Below are positions 59,088 through 64,000 of a stretch of 64,000 nucleotides of DNA, in pieces (within the stretch, counting starts at the first letter, position 1; each line of letters starts with the position of its first letter). The notes below the pieces were generated by a model, which worked only from the letters and a program-made list of their open reading frames with translations, was not told where the DNA came from and ran no database searches. The stretch is from an uncultured Bacteroidota bacterium (GTDB lineage: Bacteria; Bacteroidota; Bacteroidia; Bacteroidales; P3): contig CACYSB010000010.1 in the NCBI GenBank assembly GCA_902777005.1, positions 1-64,000 on the forward strand, written 5' to 3'. A program made the position numbers and the translations under genes.

Positions 59088-59782
59088 AATGCCGGCAGTT
59101 CTGTTTGTGCGCGCCGGTAGTCCTCCGGCACGCCGATGTCGATGAAGTAGGCGCCGTCGGCGTAGGCGTAGAATGCCTCTTCGGCATAGCGTTGCTGCAT
59201 CACATCCTTCTCAAATGAGAACTGCTGCCCAATGGCGTATCCGTCGAGCAACTGGCGCTGCAGGCGGTATATGCCGCCGTTGATGTTGCCGGCCCCTGCC
59301 AAGGGGTCTTTCTCACGGAAGGCAATGATGCGCCCGTCGGCGGCAGTCTCCACGGCGCCGTAGCGTCCCGCATCGGGTACAGCGCGCAGCACTATGGCCA
59401 GCGGTGTGCCCTTGCTGTCGGCGTAGCGCTCCAGTTGTCCGAGGTCGGCAAGGAAAAGCGTGTCGCCGTTGAGCACGGTGACGTTGTCCGCGGTGCAGTG
59501 CTGCAGAGCGTTGACAATGGCGCCGCCGGTGCCCAGGGGCGTAAGCTCCCGGGCATAGTCCACCTTCATGCCGAGGTATTCGTTGCCGAAGCAGGCCTCC
59601 ACCTTCTCGTGCATGTAGCCTGTGGCGAGCACTGCGTGGCCGTAGTCCTGCCGCACCAGCGCGTCGAGTACATAGGCTAAGAAAGGCCTGCCTGCCACGG
59701 GAGCCAGCGGTTTGGGCACATCGCTCACCACGCTGCGCAGCCTTGTGCCAAAGCCTCCGGCCAATATGATAGCCTCTTTCAT
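59084..59782 (-). CDS. hddC: Heptose-1-phosphate guanylyltransferase (HddC-like)
   Basis: A 232-aa nucleotidyltransferase with the N-terminal signature AIILAGGFGTRLRSVVSD and then VPKPLAPVAGRPFLAY, and a catalytic Asp in VLNGDTLFLADL. In this setting it should activate D-glycero-alpha-D-manno-heptose 1-phosphate with GTP. Assignment to GDP (not ADP) sugars rests on the HddA-type kinase in the operon. It overlaps gmhA and gmhB by four bases each. Confidence 0.82.
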   Translation of the reverse strand: MKEAIILAGGFGTRLRSVVSDVPKPLAPVAGRPFLAYVLDALVRQDYGHAVLATGYMHEKVEACFGNEYLGMKVDYARELTPLGTGGAIVNALQHCTADNVTVLNGDTLFLADLGQLERYADSKGTPLAIVLRAVPDAGRYGAVETAADGRIIAFREKDPLAGAGNINGGIYRLQRQLLDGYAIGQQFSFEKDVMQQRYAEEAFYAYADGAYFIDIGVPEDYRRAQTELPAL

Positions 59783-60354
59783 TTCTTGAACATTGCTGAC
59801 TCTACAAGTTCGCAGATGATGTGGCCGAGCATGATGTGGCTCTCTTGAATGCGCGGCGTGTCGGTGCTGGGCACGTTGAGCAGCAGGCCGCCACAGTCGC
59901 GCATCTTGCCGCCCGTGGCGCCGGTCATGGAGACGATGCTCACGCCCAGCTCTTGCGCCACCTTGTAGGCTTCCAGTATGTTATTGCTGTTGCCACTGGT
60001 GCTTATACCCACCAGCACGTCGCCCTTCTTGGCGGTGCCGCGCAGCAGGCGTGCAAAGATGTATTCGTAGCCGTAGTCGTTGCCCACGGCGGTGAGGTAG
60101 CTGGTGTTGCAGTGCAGCGCCTCGGCGTTGAGTGGCGGGCGGTCAAAGTAGAAGCGTCCGCTGAGCTCTGCAGCCAAGTGCTGTGCGTCGGCAGCGCTGC
60201 CGCCGTTGCCGCAGAAGTGTATCTTGCCGCCGTTGCGTAGGCTCTGCTCAATCAGTTTGGCAGCTTCCTCCACACGGTTCATTAGTTCGCCGTTGGCCAG
60301 AATGGCCTGTTTCACGGCGATGCTCTGCTCTATAGATTCCTGTATCCGGTTCAT
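59779..60354 (-). CDS. gmhA: Phosphoheptose isomerase
   Basis: A 191-aa SIS-domain isomerase that converts sedoheptulose 7-phosphate to D-glycero-D-manno-heptose 7-phosphate. Signatures are IHFCGNGGSAADAQHLAAEL, then SGRFYFDRPPLNAEAL, GISTSGNSNNILEA and QESHIMLGHIICEL. Length and motifs are normal. It starts 6 bp after hddA. Confidence 0.93.
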   Translation of the reverse strand: MNRIQESIEQSIAVKQAILANGELMNRVEEAAKLIEQSLRNGGKIHFCGNGGSAADAQHLAAELSGRFYFDRPPLNAEALHCNTSYLTAVGNDYGYEYIFARLLRGTAKKGDVLVGISTSGNSNNILEAYKVAQELGVSIVSMTGATGGKMRDCGGLLLNVPSTDTPRIQESHIMLGHIICELVESAMFKK

Positions 60355-60360
60355 AATGTC

Positions 60361-61383
60361 TTATTGTATAGTCCAGGTTTTGAGTCCTTCGGGGGTGAAG
60401 TCGTAGCGTTTGGTCTCGCCGCCGAACTGGGCGAGGGCTTCGCGCACGGCGAAGCGTGTGAGGCCGGGGCAGTAGAAGAACATGAAGCCGCCGCCGCCGG
60501 CACCGCTGATCTTGCCGCCCGTGGCACCTGCCTTGATGGCCGCATCGTAGATGGCGTCGATGCGCGGATTGCTCACGCTCTTGGCCATCTGCTTCTTGTG
60601 CTGCCACCCGAAGTTGAGTATCTCGCCAATCTCGCCCACATGGCCCTTGAGCAGTGCTTCCTTCATCTGCTGTGCCTGCTCTTTGAGCTTGTGCATGCTC
60701 TCTATGCTCGTGGTGTTTTTGGCTTTGACGTTCTGCTGCTGCTCCTTGATAATGTCGGCGCTCACGTGCGACGTGTCGGTCCAGTAGAGCAAAAGGTTGT
60801 GGTTCAGCTCGTCGATATACTGCTGGCGCACACGCAATGGGTTCACTATCACGTTGTCGCCGTTGAACTCCATGTAGTTGAAGCCGCCGAAGGTGGCCGC
60901 ATACTGGTCCTGCTTGCCACCGGCGAGGCCGAGGTCCACGCGCTCTATCTCGTAGGCCAGGCGCGCAATGTCGTATTCTCCCAGCGGCAGCTTCAGCCAC
61001 TCGACGTAGGCGCCGAGGATGCTCACCACCAGCGTCGAGGAGGTGCCGAGGCCGCTGCCCGCGGGTGCGTCGACGAACGAGGCTATGCGCAGCGACAGCG
61101 GACGGTGCGTGAACTGGCGCACGATGCGGTTGTACACGCCTTTGTGAAGCACGAAATAGCCGTCGGTGTCCACTTCGGTGGCGTTCTCGTAGACCTCGTG
61201 CAAACCCTTGTCGGGGGCGAGGAACTCCACGCGGCCGTCGTCGGTGGGCTCTATGGTGGTGTAGGCCGCCATGCTGATGGTGGCGTTAAGGATGGCTCCG
61301 CCGTAGAGGTCGCTGTAGGGGCTCACGTCGGTGCCACCGCCTGCCAGACCCAGTCTCAATGGTGCTTTGCTTCTGATTGTCAT
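60361..61383 (-). CDS. hddA: D-glycero-alpha-D-manno-heptose-7-phosphate kinase (HddA-type GHMP kinase)
   Basis: A 340-aa GHMP kinase. The N-terminus APLRLGLAGGGTDVSPYSDL and GGAILNATISMAAY are specific to the HddA branch, the P-loop is PAGSGLGTSS near residue 107, and the last motif is SGAGGGGFMFFY. It phosphorylates the anomeric position in the GDP-alpha-heptose pathway. It starts 4 bp after the glycosyltransferase gene. Confidence 0.92.
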   Translation of the reverse strand: MTIRSKAPLRLGLAGGGTDVSPYSDLYGGAILNATISMAAYTTIEPTDDGRVEFLAPDKGLHEVYENATEVDTDGYFVLHKGVYNRIVRQFTHRPLSLRIASFVDAPAGSGLGTSSTLVVSILGAYVEWLKLPLGEYDIARLAYEIERVDLGLAGGKQDQYAATFGGFNYMEFNGDNVIVNPLRVRQQYIDELNHNLLLYWTDTSHVSADIIKEQQQNVKAKNTTSIESMHKLKEQAQQMKEALLKGHVGEIGEILNFGWQHKKQMAKSVSNPRIDAIYDAAIKAGATGGKISGAGGGGFMFFYCPGLTRFAVREALAQFGGETKRYDFTPEGLKTWTIQ

Positions 61384-61387
61384 AGTA

Positions 61388-62509
61388 CTATAGGTTATTT
61401 ATAGCCTCAGTCATCTTGTCCCAGGCGTATTTCTTCTTCTCCTCGCGGCAACCCTCGGTGAGGCGTGCCTGCCAGTCCTCGGTGTAGTAGCGCACCAGAG
61501 CGTCGGCAATCTGCTGTGCGTCGGGCTCCACCACGAAGCCTACCTTGCCTTCGGGCACAATCTCCGGCAGGCCGCCGACGTTGGTCACCAACATCGGCTT
61601 CTCGAAGTGGAACGCAATCTGCGTCACACCGCTCTGTGTGGCGCTCTTGTAAGGCTGTGCCACCAGGTCGGCGGCGCAGAAATAGCGGTTCACCTCGCTG
61701 TCAGGTATGAAGTCGGTGTGCAGCGCCACGCGGCTGCCAATGTCGAGCCGGCCTATGAGGTCGTGGTACGGCTTGGGGTCGCCGTAGAACTCGCCCGCCA
61801 CCAGCAGCTTGACGCCCATCTTCTCCAGCCTCTCGTCGGCCATGGCCTTCAGCAGCAGGTCCAGCCCCTTGTATTCGCGTATGAAGCCGAAGAACAGCAC
61901 GTAGCGCCCCTCGGCGGGCAACCCTATCGCCTTGCGCGCCTCGTCGGCAGGCATCATCTTGCCGTAGTGGTCGTATAGCGGATGCGGGCAGAAAGTGCGC
62001 GGCTTCAGGTGTCTGGGGTCGAACAAGTCGGCGTCGGCGAGCACCGAACGGCTCATGGCCACCATGCCGTCGACCGAGCGCACGAAATACTTGGCAAACA
62101 GCTTGTCGCCCGGGCGCTTCTCATGCGGCACCAGGTTGTCCAGTATGCTCACCCTCCGCAGCCCTTTGCGCTTGGCCACGCGGTTCACCGTGCCCAGCGC
62201 CGGAGCCATGAACGGCAGCCAGAACTTGGTCAGCAGCAGGTCGGGCCGCTGGCGCCTGATGTAGAGGCCGGTGTGTATCCAGCTGAAAGGGTTGACGGCG
62301 TTGAGCATGCGCGTAATCTTCAGCCCCTCCGGTGCGGGCTCGTCGCTGTACTGCGTCTTGCCGGGGAAGAGGAACGACGGGTACTGCAGCGTGAAGGTGA
62401 CGATCTCCACCTCGTGTCCATGCTGCTGGTATTCGCGGGCCAGGCGCTCGTTGAACGCCGCCAAGCCGCCGCGGTAAGGCCATGCCGTGCCAAGAATAAC
62501 CACTTTCAT
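61388..62509 (-). CDS. GT4 family glycosyltransferase
   Basis: A 373-aa GT-B glycosyltransferase. The N-terminus KVVILGTAWPYRGGLAAFNE and the donor-binding C-terminal domain (YVLFFGFIREYKGLDLLLKA and the EKPMLVTNVGGLPEIVPEGK motif of EX7E type) place it in group 1. As the first gene of the heptose operon it may transfer heptose or another sugar to a surface glycan. No clear TAnnTTTG promoter is seen in its upstream 60 bp. Confidence 0.9.
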   Translation of the reverse strand: MKVVILGTAWPYRGGLAAFNERLAREYQQHGHEVEIVTFTLQYPSFLFPGKTQYSDEPAPEGLKITRMLNAVNPFSWIHTGLYIRRQRPDLLLTKFWLPFMAPALGTVNRVAKRKGLRRVSILDNLVPHEKRPGDKLFAKYFVRSVDGMVAMSRSVLADADLFDPRHLKPRTFCPHPLYDHYGKMMPADEARKAIGLPAEGRYVLFFGFIREYKGLDLLLKAMADERLEKMGVKLLVAGEFYGDPKPYHDLIGRLDIGSRVALHTDFIPDSEVNRYFCAADLVAQPYKSATQSGVTQIAFHFEKPMLVTNVGGLPEIVPEGKVGFVVEPDAQQIADALVRYYTEDWQARLTEGCREEKKKYAWDKMTEAINNL

Positions 62510-62617
62510 CCCGATAGTCGTTTTAGTTGCTATTAGTTTTTATTATTGTGTATAATAACGCCTGTCGCCCATCTTTATTGTGCACCTCGCCAAAAAAAGC
62601 ATCTTGCCCCGTCGCCC

Positions 62618-62730
62618 CTCCGTACCCGCTCCGACTGTTCACCGGTTGTTCACCTGTTGTTCTACGATTTTAAACCGTTAAACAACCGGTGAACAACCGT
62701 AGAACAGTTGGAGAAGAGACGGAGCGGGTG
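62618..62730 (+). repeat. Dispersed palindromic repeat, copy 7 (DPR7, type II)
   Basis: In the divergent gap between the glycosyltransferase and serC. The inner arms TGTTCACCGGTTGTT (62636-62650) and AACAACCGGTGAACA (62681-62695) pair perfectly. The outer arms ACCCGCTCCG (62624-62633) and CGGAGCGGGT (62720-62729) also pair perfectly. Left units are TGTTCACCGGT, TGTTCACCTGT and TGTTCTACGAT; right units are ACCGGTGAACA and ACCGTAGAACA. It ends 62 bp before the serC promoter. Confidence 0.9.
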
Positions 62731-62791
62731 TAGAGTGGATATGTAGAGGCGATATGCAAATATTTTTTTTTGCCATGTCATTTTTATTTGT

Positions 62792-62799
62792 TATCTTTG
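62792..62799 (+). promoter_or_regulatory. Promoter of serC
   Basis: TATCTTTG followed by CC, with TTG at 62770-62772 and 19-base spacing. The leader is about 65 bases, so the in-frame ATG at 62770 is upstream of transcription. Confidence 0.75.
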
Positions 62800-62868
62800 C
62801 CTCTGTGCCTTTCGGGGTACAAAGATGTTAACAATTTATATATAAACAATTTAAATAAAAACAAAAAG

Positions 62869-63984
62869 ATGAAAACAGCCTATAACTTCAATGCAGGCCC
62901 CTGCGTCCTGCCCAAAGAGGCCATCGAGTCCACCATCGCCGCCATCCGCGACTTTGACAACACCGGTATTGGCCTTCTCGAAATCTCTCACCGCACCCCG
63001 GGTTGGGAGCGCACCATGGAAGAAACCCGCCAGCTATGGCGCGACCTGCTGAACATCCCCGCCGAGTACGAGATTCTGTTCCTCGGTGGCGGTGCCAGCA
63101 CCGGCTTCATGGATGTCCCCGCCAACCTCCTCAACAAGAAGGCTGCCTACCTGCAGACCGGCGTGTGGGCCAAGAAGGCCGCCAAAGAGGCCAAGAACTT
63201 CGGCGAGACCGTGATCGTGGCCAGCAGCGAAGACAAGACCTACAGCTACATCCCGAAGGGTTGGACCGTCCCCGCAGACGCCGACTACTTCCACATCACC
63301 ACCAACAACACCATCTACGGCACCGAGATCCGCAAGGACTTCGCCGCCAACGAGATCAACAACGTCATGCTCGTCGCCGACATGAGCTCCGACATCATGA
63401 GCCGTCCCGTCGACGTGAAGAAGTACGGTCTCATCTACGGTGGTGCCCAGAAGAACGTCGGCCCTGCCGGTGTCACCTTCTACATTGTCCGCAAAGACAT
63501 CCTCGGCAAGATCACCGACCGTAAGTACATGAACCCGCTGCCCACCATGGTGGACTTCCGCACCCACGCCGCCGAAGAGGCCAAGAATATCAGCATGTTC
63601 AACACTCCCCCGGTGAGCGCCATCTTCGTGATGCACGAGACCCTGAAGTGGGTTAAGAACACCATCGGCGGCGTTGAGAACATGAACAAGATCAACGTCA
63701 AGAAGAGCGCCCTGCTCTATGAGGAGATCGACCGCAACACCATGTTCCGTGGCACTGTCGAGAAGGAAGACCGTTCCATCATGAACCACTGCTGGGTGAT
63801 GGCCGAGGGTCGCGAGAATCTCGAAGCCGACTTCATGGCTTTCGCCAAGGAGCGCGGCATGGTCGGCATCAAGGGTCACCGCAGCGTCGGCGGCTTCCGC
63901 GCCAGCCTCTACAATGCTTGCCCCATCGAGGCCGTCGAGGCTCTCGTCCAGTGCATGCAGGACTTTGAGAAAGCTCACAAATAA
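62869..63984 (+). CDS. serC: Phosphoserine aminotransferase
   Basis: A PLP enzyme of serine biosynthesis that converts 3-phosphohydroxypyruvate to phosphoserine. With the ATG at 62869 (MKTAYNFNAGPCVLP) it has 371 aa. Family segments are GLLEISHRTPGWERTMEET, FLGGGASTGFMDV, the PLP lysine in YGGAQKNVGPAGVTF, and the C-terminal GHRSVGGFRASLYNA. A further ATG begins 7 bp after its stop codon, suggesting an operon. Confidence 0.96.
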   Translation: MKTAYNFNAGPCVLPKEAIESTIAAIRDFDNTGIGLLEISHRTPGWERTMEETRQLWRDLLNIPAEYEILFLGGGASTGFMDVPANLLNKKAAYLQTGVWAKKAAKEAKNFGETVIVASSEDKTYSYIPKGWTVPADADYFHITTNNTIYGTEIRKDFAANEINNVMLVADMSSDIMSRPVDVKKYGLIYGGAQKNVGPAGVTFYIVRKDILGKITDRKYMNPLPTMVDFRTHAAEEAKNISMFNTPPVSAIFVMHETLKWVKNTIGGVENMNKINVKKSALLYEEIDRNTMFRGTVEKEDRSIMNHCWVMAEGRENLEADFMAFAKERGMVGIKGHRSVGGFRASLYNACPIEAVEALVQCMQDFEKAHK

Positions 63985-63991
63985 TTAAGAA

Positions 63992-64000
63992 ATGGAAATC
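63992..64000 (+). CDS. Start of the next gene, cut by the window edge
   Basis: ATG GAA ATC follows serC by 7 bp. Only three codons are visible, so the product cannot be identified. In many Bacteroidota serC is followed by serA, but nothing here shows that. Confidence 0.3.

Overview
The window is chromosomal DNA from a member of the Bacteroidota, most likely Bacteroidales. The evidence is promoters of the TAnnTTTG type (typically TATCTTTGC or TATATTTGC) instead of sigma70 -10 boxes, near absence of Shine-Dalgarno sequences, a gene with a type IX secretion (T9SS) type B sorting domain, GldB-like and DUF4835/PorD-like genes, the long NusB form, and the gene order leuS-nusB-DUF1573-yajC-ybbR-coaE. 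Coding DNA is fairly GC-rich and intergenic DNA is AT-rich. I cannot name a genus.

Layout. 1-2.1 kb: a cut-off surface-protein gene (minus strand) that seems to lack its signal peptide, then a long spacer. 2.1-12 kb: an XRE-type regulator and a plus-strand housekeeping run (leuS, nusB, DUF1573 lipoprotein, yajC, ybbR-like, coaE, GH3/beta-lactamase fusion, TerB-DnaJ protein). 12-14 kb: a secreted Ser/Thr/Arg repeat protein and a nucleoside phosphorylase. 14-21.3 kb: an OmpA-like protein and a giant alpha-2-macroglobulin-like protein. 21.4-24.3 kb: tRNA-Glu, peptidase E and gyrB. 24.6-27.2 kb: a small lipoprotein, a PorD-like protein and an aminotransferase. 27.2-31 kb: dnaA with two coupled genes and an AT-rich origin candidate. 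31-40 kb: corA, a lipoprotein, then a six-gene minus-strand operon (DUF349, GT90, GldB-like, LtaS-like, diacylglycerol-kinase-like, SUI1). 39.8-46 kb: a USP-like gene, a 1255-aa T9SS cargo, an iron alcohol dehydrogenase and tRNA-Arg. 46-54 kb: an acetyltransferase, a barrel protein, an ECF sigma factor, a GT2, then tgt, truA, prmA and topB. 54-58.5 kb: ADP-forming acyl-CoA synthetase and three barrel paralogues. 58.6-62.5 kb: a five-gene GDP-heptose and glycosyltransferase operon. 62.8-64 kb: serC.

Two repeat systems overlay this gene set. (1) Seven copies of a dispersed palindromic element of about 90-130 bp, called DPR here, built from 11-bp units of the form TGTTCTACGGT and framed by CTCCGTACCCGCTCCGAC-like arms. 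All seven are intergenic, and each lies about 20-125 bp upstream of a recognisable promoter. (2) About a dozen short tandem arrays with a strict 7-bp period (units such as GTGGTCA, CTCATCA, TGTAACC, TAACTGT), placed in operon gaps, at gene starts and in frame inside genes, including the alpha-2-macroglobulin gene. Smaller finds are a duplicated 55-bp hairpin module, a strong Shine-Dalgarno on corA, and a nearly leaderless truA.
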